From assembly GCF_016722765.1 (NCBI RefSeq), contig NZ_JAEQND010000005.1, positions 1-64,000 of the forward strand: a stretch of DNA of 64,000 bases. Reading direction: 5' to 3'. Each line of letters starts with the position of its first letter. The first letter of the stretch is position 1. Shown here piece by piece: positions 26,201 through 35,137 of the stretch. A program made the translations under genes and the position numbers. This DNA comes from Ramlibacter alkalitolerans. GTDB taxonomy: Bacteria > Pseudomonadota > Gammaproteobacteria > Burkholderiales > Burkholderiaceae_C. The notes beneath the pieces are model-generated. The model ran no database searches. It saw only the letters and a program-made list of their open reading frames with translations, and was not told where the DNA came from.

Positions 26201-27811
26201 ATGAGCGCGCAGACCGACCGCTTCGTCCACGATCGGCTGCCGCCCGGCCCCCAGTGGCCGAAGCTGCTGTACGACCGTCCCGAGCTCGCGCTGCCGGCGC
26301 AATGCAACGTGGTGGAGGCCCTGCTCGATCGCGCGCCGCAGAAGGGCTGGGGCGACCGGCCGCTGCTGCGCTCCTCCCAGGGCGTGCTCACTTACCGCGA
26401 CGTGCGCGAGCGCGTGGATCGCATCTGCCGCGTGCTGGTGGAAGACCTCGGCCTGGTCCCCGGCCACCGCGTGCTGCTGCGGGGCGGCAACTCGGTGGGC
26501 ATGGCGCTGGCGTGGCTGGCGGTCGTCAAGGCCGGCGGCGTGGCGGTGGCCACCATGCCGCTGCTGCGCGCGCGCGAGCTGGGCGACATCATCGACAAGG
26601 CCCAGCCCACGCTGGCGCTGTGCGACATCCGGCTGCTGGAGGAACTGGAACTGGCGCGCAAGGAGCGCCCGGTGCTCCGGACCGTGGTGCCGTTCAACGC
26701 GCCGAACGAGCCCGGCGCGCTGGCGGTGCGGGCCGCGCAGAAGCAGGGCGACTTCCCCGCCTGCCCGACGGCGGCCGACGACATCGCCCTGCTCGCCTTC
26801 ACCTCGGGCACCACCGGCAAGCCGAAGGCCGCCGTGCACACCCACCGCGACGTGCTGGCGTCCTGCGAGACCTGGCCGCGCCACGTGCTGCGCGCCACGC
26901 CCGAGGACATCGTGGTCGGCTCGCCGCCGCTGGCCTTCACCTTCGGCCTCGGCGGCCTGCTCGTGTTCCCGATGTGGGCCGGCGCCTCGGTGTACTTCCC
27001 CGATGCACCTTACACGCCGGAGTCCTTCGTGCGCACCATCGGGGAGGTCGGCGCCACCATCTGCTACACGGCGCCGACCTTCTACCGGCACGCGGCGCCC
27101 TTCGCGCGCCAGCTCGGGGTCGGCAGGCTGCGCACCAGCGTCAGCGCCGGCGAGGGTCTGCCCGATGCGACACGGCAGTTGTGGAAGCAGGCGACGGGCA
27201 TCGAGATGCTGGACGGCATCGGCGCCACCGAGATGTTCCACATCTTCATCTCCTCCGCCGGGGAAGAAGTGCGGCGCGGCGCGATCGGCAAGGTCGTGCC
27301 CGGCTACCAGGCGCGGGTGGTGGACGACGACGGCAACGAAGTGCCGCGCGGCACCATCGGCAAGCTGGCGGTGATCGGCCCGACCGGCTGCAAGTACCTC
27401 GACGACCCGCGCCAGTCGAACTACGTGAAGGACGGCTGGAACTACCCGGGCGACGCCTTCCTGCAGGACGAGGACGGCTACTTCTTCTACCAGGCGCGGG
27501 CCGACGACATGATCATCACGGCCGGCTACAACGTCGGGGGGCCGGAAGTGGAAGATGCCCTGCTCAAGCACCCGGCCGTGGCCGAATGCGGCGTGATCGG
27601 CAAGCCGGACGAGGAGCGCGGCATGATCGTCAAGGCGTTCTGCGTGCTCAAGCCGGGCCACGCCGCCGACGCCGCCATGGTGAAGGCGCTGCAGGAGCAC
27701 GTGAAGGCGACCATCGCGCCCTACAAGTACCCGCGCGAGATCGAGTTCCTCGCCAGCCTGCCGCGCACCGAGACGGGCAAGCTGCAGCGCTTCCGGCTGC
27801 GGCAGCTGTGA
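26201..27811 (+). CDS. benzoate/aminobenzoate-type CoA ligase
   Basis: A 536-residue adenylate-forming enzyme with P-loop FTSGTTGKPKAAVHTH (near residue 200), DGIGATEMFHIF (near 343), and a C-terminal lysine in PRTETGKLQRF. The overall pattern, in particular the GATEMFHIFIS motif, is that of benzoate- and 2-aminobenzoate-CoA ligases, which feed ring-cleavage pathways. The acid substrate is inferred, not shown. It follows a marR gene and lies tail to tail, without a gap, with the EmrB-type exporter gene. Confidence 0.85.
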   Translation: MSAQTDRFVHDRLPPGPQWPKLLYDRPELALPAQCNVVEALLDRAPQKGWGDRPLLRSSQGVLTYRDVRERVDRICRVLVEDLGLVPGHRVLLRGGNSVGMALAWLAVVKAGGVAVATMPLLRARELGDIIDKAQPTLALCDIRLLEELELARKERPVLRTVVPFNAPNEPGALAVRAAQKQGDFPACPTAADDIALLAFTSGTTGKPKAAVHTHRDVLASCETWPRHVLRATPEDIVVGSPPLAFTFGLGGLLVFPMWAGASVYFPDAPYTPESFVRTIGEVGATICYTAPTFYRHAAPFARQLGVGRLRTSVSAGEGLPDATRQLWKQATGIEMLDGIGATEMFHIFISSAGEEVRRGAIGKVVPGYQARVVDDDGNEVPRGTIGKLAVIGPTGCKYLDDPRQSNYVKDGWNYPGDAFLQDEDGYFFYQARADDMIITAGYNVGGPEVEDALLKHPAVAECGVIGKPDEERGMIVKAFCVLKPGHAADAAMVKALQEHVKATIAPYKYPREIEFLASLPRTETGKLQRFRLRQL

Positions 27812-29347
27812 TCAGTGCGGCATGTCGCCGGCCGGCTGCGAGGCCTGGCGCCGCGGCGGCCGCATCAGCACCAGCAGCGGGATGGCCAGCACCGTCACGG
27901 CCATCATGATCCAGAAGTCGTTGACGTAGGCGATCAGCGCCGCCTGCCGCGTGACTTCCGCGTTCAGCAGGGCGAGCGCGGCGCCGGGGTCGGCGCCCAC
28001 CGCCTGCGGCAGTTGCGCCAGCGCCGGATTGCCCGGCGCGATGAAGGTGGCGAGGTTGGCGTGCGACTGCGCCATCCCGCGCGTCAGCAACGCCTGCACC
28101 ACGGAGATGCCGACGCTGCCGCCGATGTTGCGCAGCAGGCTGTAGATCGGCGTGCCCTCGTTGCGCAGCCGCGGGGCCAGCGTCGCGAAGGCGGCGGCCG
28201 ACAGCGGCACGAAGGTGAAGCCGATGCCCAGGCCCTGGATGAAGCCGGAGGTGACCACCAGGCGGCTGTCCATCTGCAGCGTGATGTGCGTCATCTGCCA
28301 CAGCGCCAGCGCCGTGAGGCCGAAACCGACGGCCATGATGACGCGCAGGTCCACCTTCTGCACCAGCCGGCCGACGGCGATCATCGCGATCATGGTGCCG
28401 ATGCCGCGCGGCGCCGTGATCACGCCGGTGTAGACCACCGGGTACTGCATGAGGCCCTGCAGGAACAGCGGCAGCAGCGCCATCGTGCCGTACAGCACGA
28501 CACCGACGATGAAGCCGAACACGCAGCCGGTGATGAAGTTGCGGTCCTTCAGCAGCTCGCGGTCGACGAAGGAGGCGCCCTGCACCGTCCAGGTGTGCAC
28601 GGCGAGGAAGGCGAAGGCCACCAGCGCACCGACGGCCTCCAGCCGGATCTCCCAGGAATCGAACCAGTCCAGCAGTTCGCCGCGGTCCAGGAACATCTGC
28701 AGCAGGCCGATGGCCAGGCTCAGCGTGACGAAGCCGAACATGTCCAGCGGCAGCGCCCGCGGGCGGTTCTCCGGCAGGTAGCGCCAGATGCCGTAGAGCG
28801 CGAAGGCGCCGACCGGCAGGTTGATGAAGAACACCCAGCGCCAGTCGAAGTTCTCGGTCAGCCAGCCGCCCAGCATCGGCCCGAGGATGGGGCCGACCAT
28901 GATGCCGGCGCCCCAGATCGCCATCGCCTGGCCCACCTTCTGCGGCGGGTTGATGTCCAGCAGCACGGCCTGCGACAGCGGCACCAGCGCGGCGCCGAAG
29001 ATGCCTTGCAGCAGGCGCGCCGCCACGATGCCGGTGAGCGAAGTGGCCAGGCCGCACAGCGCGGAGGCGACGGTGAAGCCGATCACCGACAGCAGGAACA
29101 CCTTGCGCCGGCCCCATTGCGAGCACAGCCACCCGGTCAGCGGCAGCGCGATGGCGGAGGCGACGATGTACGAGGTGAGCACCCAGGTGATCTGGTCCTG
29201 CGAGGCCTGCAGGCTGCCCTGCATGTGCGGCAGCGCCACGTTGGCGATGGTGGTGTCCAGCGCCTGCATGATCGTGGCCAGCATGATCGACAGGGTGATC
29301 ATGCCGCGGTGCTGCACCGTCCGTGGATCCGGCGTGGCCTGCGTCAC
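27812..29347 (-). CDS. DHA2 family (EmrB-type) MFS exporter
   Basis: The 511-residue proton-driven exporter has fourteen hydrophobic segments. Segment 1 carries LATIMQALDTTIANVALPHM (residues 22-41), the DHA2 signature, with the antiporter motif GWLTENFDWRWVFFINLPVG near residue 141. Start: GTG at 29347, because it overlaps the stop of the upstream marR gene (GTGA) and gives a normal N-terminus (TQATPDPR). Substrates are typically drugs, uncouplers or aromatic compounds. No emrA adaptor gene is next to it. Confidence 0.9.
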   Translation of the reverse strand: MTQATPDPRTVQHRGMITLSIMLATIMQALDTTIANVALPHMQGSLQASQDQITWVLTSYIVASAIALPLTGWLCSQWGRRKVFLLSVIGFTVASALCGLATSLTGIVAARLLQGIFGAALVPLSQAVLLDINPPQKVGQAMAIWGAGIMVGPILGPMLGGWLTENFDWRWVFFINLPVGAFALYGIWRYLPENRPRALPLDMFGFVTLSLAIGLLQMFLDRGELLDWFDSWEIRLEAVGALVAFAFLAVHTWTVQGASFVDRELLKDRNFITGCVFGFIVGVVLYGTMALLPLFLQGLMQYPVVYTGVITAPRGIGTMIAMIAVGRLVQKVDLRVIMAVGFGLTALALWQMTHITLQMDSRLVVTSGFIQGLGIGFTFVPLSAAAFATLAPRLRNEGTPIYSLLRNIGGSVGISVVQALLTRGMAQSHANLATFIAPGNPALAQLPQAVGADPGAALALLNAEVTRQAALIAYVNDFWIMMAVTVLAIPLLVLMRPPRRQASQPAGDMPH

Positions 29348-29808
29348 GCTGCCTCCCCGGGTGCAGCGGCGGCAAGCAGCCCTTCGCGGGCGCGGGCCAG
29401 CAGGGCCAGCAGCTGCTTGCGTTCGGCGGCGCTCATCGCGCCGAGCGTGGCGGCGGTCAGGTCGTCGGCCAGGTGCATGGCCTGTTCCAGCGCCTTGCGC
29501 GCGCTGGGCTTGATGTGCAGGCGGTTCACGCGGCGGTCGCCGGGATGCGCGCGACGTTCGATCCATCCCGCTGCGGCGAGGCGATCGCACATGGTGGCGA
29601 CGCCCATGGCCGTGAGGCCGGTCTTCTGCGCCAGTTCGACCTGCGACAGCGCCTCCTCGCCCTCGTGCCAGGCAAGCACCGCCAACAGGCGGCACTGCGC
29701 CTGCGAAAGGCCGAGCTTCTCGCGCGCGAGCCGGTCGAACTGCTGGGAATAGAGGCGCGAGACTTCGTTGACCAGGAAGCCGAAGCGCCCGGACAGGGCG
29801 GGTTTCAT
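29344..29808 (-). CDS. MarR family transcriptional regulator of the EmrB-type exporter
   Basis: A 154-residue MarR protein, with helix-turn-helix SQVELAQKTGLTAMGVATMCDRL (about residues 56-78) and wing HPGDRRVNRL. It is translationally coupled to the exporter gene (overlapping stop and start), so it most likely represses that operon and is released by an exported compound. Start: ATG at MKPALSGRFGF; the frame extends 17 codons further but across the palindrome thought to be its operator. Confidence 0.88.
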   Translation of the reverse strand: MKPALSGRFGFLVNEVSRLYSQQFDRLAREKLGLSQAQCRLLAVLAWHEGEEALSQVELAQKTGLTAMGVATMCDRLAAAGWIERRAHPGDRRVNRLHIKPSARKALEQAMHLADDLTAATLGAMSAAERKQLLALLARAREGLLAAAAPGEAA

Positions 29809-29821
29809 CAACGGGTGGATT

Positions 29822-29835
29822 ATAAACGTGCTTAT
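29822..29835. promoter_or_regulatory. putative operator of the marR-emrB operon
   Basis: ATAAACGTGCTTAT is a near-perfect palindrome (12 of 14 positions symmetric) in an AT-rich patch 14 bases before the marR ATG. Its position and composition are those of a self-regulating MarR site. Confidence 0.55.
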
Positions 29836-29870
29836 GATTCGCGCGCTGGGACCGTTCACCGGCTGCTCCC

Positions 29871-29962
29871 GGTGGGCTGGCGGTGGAGCGCCAGCGCAAC
29901 CCCAGCGATGCGCGCCAGCGCTGGGGTTGCGCGCGCTTCGCGGCTCACCGCCAGCCTACCGG
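29871..29962. repeat. GTAGGCTGGCGG inverted repeat (copy 1)
   Basis: Outer arms GGGCTGGCGGTG (29874) and CACCGCCAGCCTACC (to 29960), inner arms GCAACCCCAGCG and CGCTGGGGTTGC. Seen from the minus strand it begins GGTAGGCTGGCGGTGAGCCG. Two further members are at 40188-40271 and 46204-46293. It lies between the marR-emrB promoter and the end of a TctC-like gene. Confidence 0.85.
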
Positions 29963-29984
29963 GCGACCCGCGCGGTCCAGCCCC

Positions 29985-30941
29985 TCAGCGCACGCGCAAG
30001 TGCAGTTCGCGCGCCAGCGTCCGGTACGTCTCGACCTGGCTTCGCACATAGGCGTCGAGCTCGCGCCCGGTGAGCGGCAGCGGCTCCAGCCCCTGCGCGC
30101 GCAGCCGCGCCGCGAAGCCGGGTGCCGCCAGCACGCGCCGCAACAGCGCCGTCCACTCCTGGAAGTCGCGCTCCGGCACGCCCGGTCCCATGTAGAGGCC
30201 CCGCACCGTCGGCCAGACCAGGTCCACGCCCTGCTCGCGGGCGGTCGGGACATCCGCGTAGCGGCCGGGCAGGCGCTGCGGGGCGAGCAGCGCCAGCACC
30301 CGGATCTCGCCGGCCGCGAGCGCCTCGCGCGCCTCGGCGCTGTCGCCGCAGAACACGTCCACGTGGCCGCCTTTCAATGCCGCCAGCGCCTGCCCGCCGC
30401 CCTCGAAGGACACGAAGCGCATCGCGCGGTGATCGCGGCCGGCGGCGCGCACCAGCAGCGCGGCCTTCATCCAGTCCTGGCTGCCGACGCTGCCGGAAGC
30501 GCCGAACACCGCCCCGGCCGGGTCCTGCCGCAGCCGGTCGACCAGGGCTGCCAGCGACCCGAAGGGCGCATCCCTGCGCACCGCGACGATCCCGTAGTCG
30601 GTGCCGAGCGTGGCCAGCCAGCGCACCGCCATCGGATCGTGCGGGCCGAAGCGGCCCTGGACGATGTTCACCAGGGAGCCGCTGGAAAACGCGATCACCG
30701 TGCCGGGGTCCGCCAGTCGTCCCTGGACGGCGCGGTCGAAGGCGACGGCGCCGATCCCGCCCGGCAGGTACTTCACCTGCACGGCCGCGGCCTGGTCGGC
30801 CGCGAGCAGCTCGCGCACCAGCCGGCAGGTCAGGTCGAAGCCGCCGCCCGGCTTGGCCGGCGCGATGCAGTCCACGCGCGGCGGCAGCGCGTGCGCGGGC
30901 AGGCCGGCGAGCAGGCTGGCGGACAGCAGCAGCGCCTTCAT
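29985..30941 (-). CDS. TctC-like periplasmic binding protein
   Basis: The 318-residue receptor has a signal peptide (MKALLLSASLLAGLPAHA) and then VDCIAPAKPGGGFDLTCRLV, the start characteristic of true tricarboxylate receptors with two cysteines, unlike the ordinary Bug start seen in the neighbours. Its ATG overlaps the stop of the sensor kinase gene (ATGA), so receptor, kinase and response regulator are one operon. In tct systems the binding protein and two-component pair act together in citrate/tricarboxylate uptake. The TctA/TctB channel genes are missing from the window. Confidence 0.85.
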   Translation of the reverse strand: MKALLLSASLLAGLPAHALPPRVDCIAPAKPGGGFDLTCRLVRELLAADQAAAVQVKYLPGGIGAVAFDRAVQGRLADPGTVIAFSSGSLVNIVQGRFGPHDPMAVRWLATLGTDYGIVAVRRDAPFGSLAALVDRLRQDPAGAVFGASGSVGSQDWMKAALLVRAAGRDHRAMRFVSFEGGGQALAALKGGHVDVFCGDSAEAREALAAGEIRVLALLAPQRLPGRYADVPTAREQGVDLVWPTVRGLYMGPGVPERDFQEWTALLRRVLAAPGFAARLRAQGLEPLPLTGRELDAYVRSQVETYRTLARELHLRVR

Positions 30942-32344
30942 CCTGCGGGCTCCTCGGGCGCTGCCCGCGGCCACCACAGGGCCGCACGCAAGCCCCGCCC
31001 GCCGGCGCCCGGCTCCAGCCGCAACCCGCCGCCATGCCGCGCGGCGACCGAGCGGGCGATCGCCAGGCCGAGGCCGGAGCCGCCGGGGCGGGCTCCGGCC
31101 GGCCGCAGGAACCGCGCGCCGGCGCCCTGTTGCAGCTCCGGCGCCAGGCCGGGTCCGCTGTCCTCCACCGCGATGCTGCAGCCGAAGGCGTCCTGCGCGG
31201 CCGACAGGGTGACCGGCGCGCCGCCGCCATAGGCGATCGCGTTGGCCACCAGGTTCGCCAGCGCCTCGCGCAGCAGGCCGGCATCGGCGACCGCCTGCTG
31301 CGGCGCGCAGTCGACGCCGAGATCGACGCCCGCCTGCCGCGCCGCCGGCAGGAACTGCCGCGCCACGTCCTGCAGCAGGCCCTCGACCTCGAAGGGCGCC
31401 GGCTGCAGTTGCGCGCTGTCGCTGCGCGCCAGCGCCAGCAGCTGGTTGGTGCTGCGGGTGGCCCGCTGCAGCTCGGTCTCGAGCGCCGCCAGCGCTTCGC
31501 CGACCTGCGCCGGATCGGGTTCGCGGCGGGCGAACTCGACCTGCATGCGCAGCGTGGTGAGGTGCGTGCGCAGCTGGTGCGAGGCGGCATCGATGAAGTC
31601 GCGCTGCTGCCGCAGCAGTTCGGCGATGCGCTGCATGTGCCGGTTCATCGCCGCGATGGGCGGCCGCAGGTCCGGCGGCAGCTTGGCCGCGTCGAGCGGC
31701 CCGAGCTCGGACGGCGAGCGGCCAGCGATGGCCTCCGAAACGCGCGCCAGCGGCCGCAGCACCAGCATCACGGCGAGGGCGGCCGAAGCCACCGTCAGCA
31801 GCAGGAACACCCCGTTGGCGATCGCCGCCCGGCGCACGAACAGGCGCCGGAACTCCGAGCGGGCCTGCATGCTCTCCGCCACCTGGATCACGAGCTGCCG
31901 GGCCGGCGACTCGCCGGTGGGCCGGTCGAGCTCGCGCGTGTAGGCGACCAGCCGCACCGGCTCGCCGAAGTAGCGGCCGTCGTAGAACACGGGCACGCCG
32001 GGGCGCAGGGGCTGCGGCGCCGCCGGCAGGTCGGCGCTCCCCAATTCGACCAGGCCGTCGGCGGTGGCCACGCGGTAGTGCACCGGGCCGCTGGCGGTGA
32101 GCTCGAAGAACTCGAACATGCGGTAGGGCAGCTCCACCGACAGGCCGCCGGACTCGGTGGACACGTTGGCGTCGATCGCCTTCAGCGCGCCGAGCAGCGA
32201 ACGGTCGTAGGCGGTGTCGGCGGCACGCTGCACGTCCTGCGCCGTCACGCGCAGTTCGGCCAGCGACAGCAGCAGCAGCGTGGGCACCAGCAGCAGGAGC
32301 AGCCGCTGCGCCAGCGGCAGGCGGTCAAGCGGCTTCCAGCGCAT
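30938..32344 (-). CDS. sensor histidine kinase (TctE-like)
   Basis: A 468-residue inner-membrane kinase. Membrane segments at residues 12-30 and about 175-195 enclose a periplasmic domain of the two-component-sensor N-terminal type. The phospho-acceptor is H256 in DAASHQLRTHL, and the ATPase boxes are NLVANAIAYGG, DSGPGLAP and GSGLGLAI. It should pass phosphate to the response regulator whose gene overlaps its own start by 20 bases. The domain layout and the coupled tctC-like gene point to a TctE-type carboxylate sensor; the ligand is not shown. Confidence 0.9.
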   Translation of the reverse strand: MRWKPLDRLPLAQRLLLLLVPTLLLLSLAELRVTAQDVQRAADTAYDRSLLGALKAIDANVSTESGGLSVELPYRMFEFFELTASGPVHYRVATADGLVELGSADLPAAPQPLRPGVPVFYDGRYFGEPVRLVAYTRELDRPTGESPARQLVIQVAESMQARSEFRRLFVRRAAIANGVFLLLTVASAALAVMLVLRPLARVSEAIAGRSPSELGPLDAAKLPPDLRPPIAAMNRHMQRIAELLRQQRDFIDAASHQLRTHLTTLRMQVEFARREPDPAQVGEALAALETELQRATRSTNQLLALARSDSAQLQPAPFEVEGLLQDVARQFLPAARQAGVDLGVDCAPQQAVADAGLLREALANLVANAIAYGGGAPVTLSAAQDAFGCSIAVEDSGPGLAPELQQGAGARFLRPAGARPGGSGLGLAIARSVAARHGGGLRLEPGAGGRGLRAALWWPRAAPEEPAG

Positions 32345-32990
32345 AGCCCAGTCCGCGGAGGGTGGCGATGCGCACGCCGGCGCCTTCGAGGCGCTTGCGC
32401 AGCCGGTGGACGATCACCTCCACCGCCTCGGGCTGGATGTCCTTCTCGTCGGAGACCACGCGCTCCAGCACCTGCTGCTTGGACATCGGCTCCCCGGCGT
32501 GCTGCAGCAGCACGCGCAGCACGGCGAACTCGCGCGGCGAGAGGGCCAGCGGCGCGTCGCCGAGGGTGAAGCGCTGCGTCGCCAGATCGTAGGCCAGCGG
32601 TCCGCAGGCCAGGCGCGCCGCCGCGCCACCGCGGGCGCGCCGCAGCAGGGCGTGCAGCCGCGCCTCCAGTTCCTCGAGGGCGAAGGGCTTGGCCAGGAAG
32701 TCGTCGGCGCCGCCATGGAAGGCTCGTACTTTCTCGTCGACCGTGTCGCGCGCCGTCAGCACCAGGGCCGGGATGCGGCTGTCGCGGCTGCGGATGTCGG
32801 CCAGCAGGTCCTGGCCGTCGCGATCGGGCAGGCCGAGGTCGAGGACCACCACGTCATGGCTGCCGCTGCCCAGCGAGGCGAGCGCCAGCGCCGCCGTGTC
32901 CACCCAGTCGACCAGGATGCCGGAACGTTCCAGCACCCGGGCCAGCCAGGTGCCCAGCGTGGGTTCGTCTTCGACCAGCAGGATGCGCAT
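32325..32990 (-). CDS. OmpR-family response regulator (TctD-like)
   Basis: The 221-residue regulator has a receiver domain with acidic pocket E7/D8, phospho-acceptor D51 (VVLDLGLPDRDG), Thr in LTARD and Lys in LAKPF, and a C-terminal winged helix (LSPREFAVLRVLLQHAG, then VIVHRLRKRLE). It is the first gene of the operon with the kinase and the TctC-like gene, and overlaps the kinase. It probably controls uptake genes of the carboxylate sensed. Start: the ATG giving MRILLVEDE; the frame upstream of it is non-homologous. Confidence 0.92.
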   Translation of the reverse strand: MRILLVEDEPTLGTWLARVLERSGILVDWVDTAALALASLGSGSHDVVVLDLGLPDRDGQDLLADIRSRDSRIPALVLTARDTVDEKVRAFHGGADDFLAKPFALEELEARLHALLRRARGGAAARLACGPLAYDLATQRFTLGDAPLALSPREFAVLRVLLQHAGEPMSKQQVLERVVSDEKDIQPEAVEVIVHRLRKRLEGAGVRIATLRGLGYALEAA

Positions 32991-33025
32991 GGGTGGGGGG
33001 CGGTGCGCGGACCGCCCCGGCGCGC

Positions 33026-34006
33026 TCACTCGGGCTTGATTTTGGCCCGTTCCACCACCTGCTTCCAGCGCTTCTGTTCCTGCGCGATGAACTGGGCGAA
33101 CTGCGCCGGCGTACCGCCGATGGCCTGCGCCGCATCCTGGTTCAGGCGCTCCACCGAAGCCTGCGAGCGCACCGCCTTCTGCGTTTCGGCGGCCAGCTTG
33201 TCGACGTTGGCCTGCGCCATGGAGGCGGGCGCCAGCATGCCGTACCACTGCGTCATCTCGAAGCCGGGATAGCCCTGCTCGGCGACCGTGGGCACGTCGG
33301 GCAGTTGCGGCAGGCGCTGGGTCGAGCCGGTGGCGATGCAGCGCAGCTTGCCGGCCTTGATGTGCTGCAGGATCGCGGACGCGCCCACCGAAGCGGCATC
33401 GAGCCGGCCGGCCAGCAGGTCGGTGAGCTGCGGGCCGGTGCCCTTGTACGGGATGTGCAGCAGGAAGGTGTTGGTCACCATCTTCAGGTATTCCATCGCC
33501 AGGTGGCCCGCGCTGCCGTTGCCGGCCGATCCGTAGTTCAGCTTGCCCGGCTTGCTCTGGGCCAGCGCCACGAATTCCTTCAGGTTCTTCACCGGCAGGT
33601 TGGGGTTGACCACGTAGAGGCTGGGCACCTTGGCCAGCAGGCTGACCGGCTTGAAATCCTTGTTCGGGTCGTAGGGCAGCTTGTCGAACATGTAGGGGTT
33701 CACCGCCAGCGTGCCGATGTGGCCCAGGATGACCGTGTGCTGGTCGTCGGCCCGCGCCACTTCCGCCATGGCGATGTTGCCGGAGGCGCCCGGCTTGTTG
33801 TCGACGAAGACGCTCTGGCCCAGGGTCTTGCTCAGCTCGCCCGCGGTCGACCGGGCAACGATCTCCGAACTCCCGCCCGGGGCGAAGGGCACCACGAAGC
33901 GCACCGGCTTGGCCGGCCAGGCCTGCGCGAAGGCGGCGCCCGGCAGCAGGCTGTAGAGGGCGGCACCGGCGGCGCCGCCGAGGAAGTCTCGTCTGGTGTG
34001 GATCAT
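33026..34006 (-). CDS. Bug/TctC family periplasmic binding protein
   Basis: The 326-residue receptor begins MIHTRRDFLGGAAGAAL, a twin-arginine signal, which is unusual since most Bug proteins use the Sec route. Then comes PAKPVRFVVPFAPGGSSEIVAR and VDNKPGASGNIAMAEVA. It lies upstream of the TctD/TctE-like operon, 35 bp from it on the same strand, so it could be part of the same regulon. No membrane partner genes are present. Ligand unknown. Confidence 0.9.
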   Translation of the reverse strand: MIHTRRDFLGGAAGAALYSLLPGAAFAQAWPAKPVRFVVPFAPGGSSEIVARSTAGELSKTLGQSVFVDNKPGASGNIAMAEVARADDQHTVILGHIGTLAVNPYMFDKLPYDPNKDFKPVSLLAKVPSLYVVNPNLPVKNLKEFVALAQSKPGKLNYGSAGNGSAGHLAMEYLKMVTNTFLLHIPYKGTGPQLTDLLAGRLDAASVGASAILQHIKAGKLRCIATGSTQRLPQLPDVPTVAEQGYPGFEMTQWYGMLAPASMAQANVDKLAAETQKAVRSQASVERLNQDAAQAIGGTPAQFAQFIAQEQKRWKQVVERAKIKPE

Positions 34007-34037
34007 GGAGGTCTCTGGGTGGAGGGGCCGCCGGACC

Positions 34038-34613
34038 TTAACCGGCCGCGGCTTTCAGCGCGCTTTCATTCGGCGGCCGCTGGGACCGGCCGATCACCCG
34101 CCCATAGAGGATCGTGTCGATCAGGTAGCCGTCCTTGCTGGCGGCGCAGCGCAGCACGGCCTCGCGTTCGAAGCCCGCCTTCTCCAGCACGCGCATGGAA
34201 GCGGGATTCCATTGGAACACCTGCGCCTCCAGCCGGGCGAACAGGCGCTCCCGCGCGAGCCTGTCGACCAGCGCCCGCGCCGCCGCGCTGGCGATGCCAC
34301 GGCCCCAGTGGGCTTCGCCCAGCCAGTAGCCGAACTGCGCCGTCTGGGCGAAGATGCCCTCGCCCGCGATCACCCCGATACCGCCGACCGCCCGGCCCTC
34401 GAAGTCGATCGCGAGCTGGATGCTGGCGCCCGGATCGGCCGCGATCGCCAGCCACAGGTCGGCGTCGCGCTCGGTGTACGGATGCGGGAAGGTGTGCGTC
34501 ATGTTGCGCCACACCTTGCGGTTGTTGGCTTCTCGGATCAGGTCGTCCCGGTCGGCGGCCCGCCAGGGGCGCAGCACGCAACCGGCAAGGTCGGTGGTCA
34601 GGTGCACGCTCAT
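34038..34613 (-). CDS. GNAT family N-acetyltransferase (RimJ/RimL-like)
   Basis: A 191-residue acetyl-CoA-dependent acetyltransferase. It has the RimJ/RimL-type layout: CVLRPWRAADRDDLIREANN at the start, FGYWLGEAHWGRGIASAAARAL (about residues 114-135), which holds the acetyl-CoA loop, and VFQWNPASMRVLEKAGF near the end. Substrates in this group range from ribosomal proteins to free amines. It lies between a Bug gene and a membrane-protein gene on the same strand with gaps of 31 and 9 bp. Confidence 0.85.
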   Translation of the reverse strand: MSVHLTTDLAGCVLRPWRAADRDDLIREANNRKVWRNMTHTFPHPYTERDADLWLAIAADPGASIQLAIDFEGRAVGGIGVIAGEGIFAQTAQFGYWLGEAHWGRGIASAAARALVDRLARERLFARLEAQVFQWNPASMRVLEKAGFEREAVLRCAASKDGYLIDTILYGRVIGRSQRPPNESALKAAAG

Positions 34614-34622
34614 GGCCGCATG

Positions 34623-35132
34623 CTATTTCAGCTTCCGGTCCTCCTGCTTGGCCTCCTCCATGGCCTCCGGCTCGAGTTCCTCGGCGGAGCGGTTCATGCG
34701 CAGGAACACGCCCCAGGCGGCCAGCAGGAGCGAGATCGCCACCAGCAGCGCCGCGGGATACACCAGCAGCGTCAGGTCGTCGTGCAGCGCCTTGAAGGTG
34801 CCGACGAGACCCTCGATCACGAGCGCCACCACCAGGACGACCAGGAAGCGCGAGAGGAAACGGCGCACGCGCGTGGGCGCGCTGACGTGGGCCTCGCGGA
34901 TCACCTCCTCCTCCGCGATGGTCTGGGCCATCTGCAGGGCGACCACGGCGGCGGCGAGCAGGCCCACGGCCTCGATGATCTCCTGCGCGCCGTCCTTGTC
35001 GAGACCGGCCACCACCGCGTCCCAGCCGACGCGCGCGGCGATCAGCGTCAGCACCAGCGAGGCGGCGGCGAACAGCACCGCCATCACGCCCTGCACCAGG
35101 CCGAAGCCCGTCAGGACGAATTTCAGCCGCAT
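34623..35132 (-). CDS. hypothetical four-helix membrane protein
   Basis: Unrecognised 169-residue inner-membrane protein with hydrophobic stretches near residues 8-32, 55-70, 94-112 and 124-143, and a charged C-terminal tail (EELEPEAMEEAKQEDRKLK). The long gap between segments 1 and 2 is acidic. It ends nine bases before the acetyltransferase start, and five bases separate it from the DUF3606 gene, so the three are probably one transcript. I cannot assign a role. Confidence 0.65.
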   Translation of the reverse strand: MRLKFVLTGFGLVQGVMAVLFAAASLVLTLIAARVGWDAVVAGLDKDGAQEIIEAVGLLAAAVVALQMAQTIAEEEVIREAHVSAPTRVRRFLSRFLVVLVVALVIEGLVGTFKALHDDLTLLVYPAALLVAISLLLAAWGVFLRMNRSAEELEPEAMEEAKQEDRKLK

Positions 35133-35137
35133 GCGGT

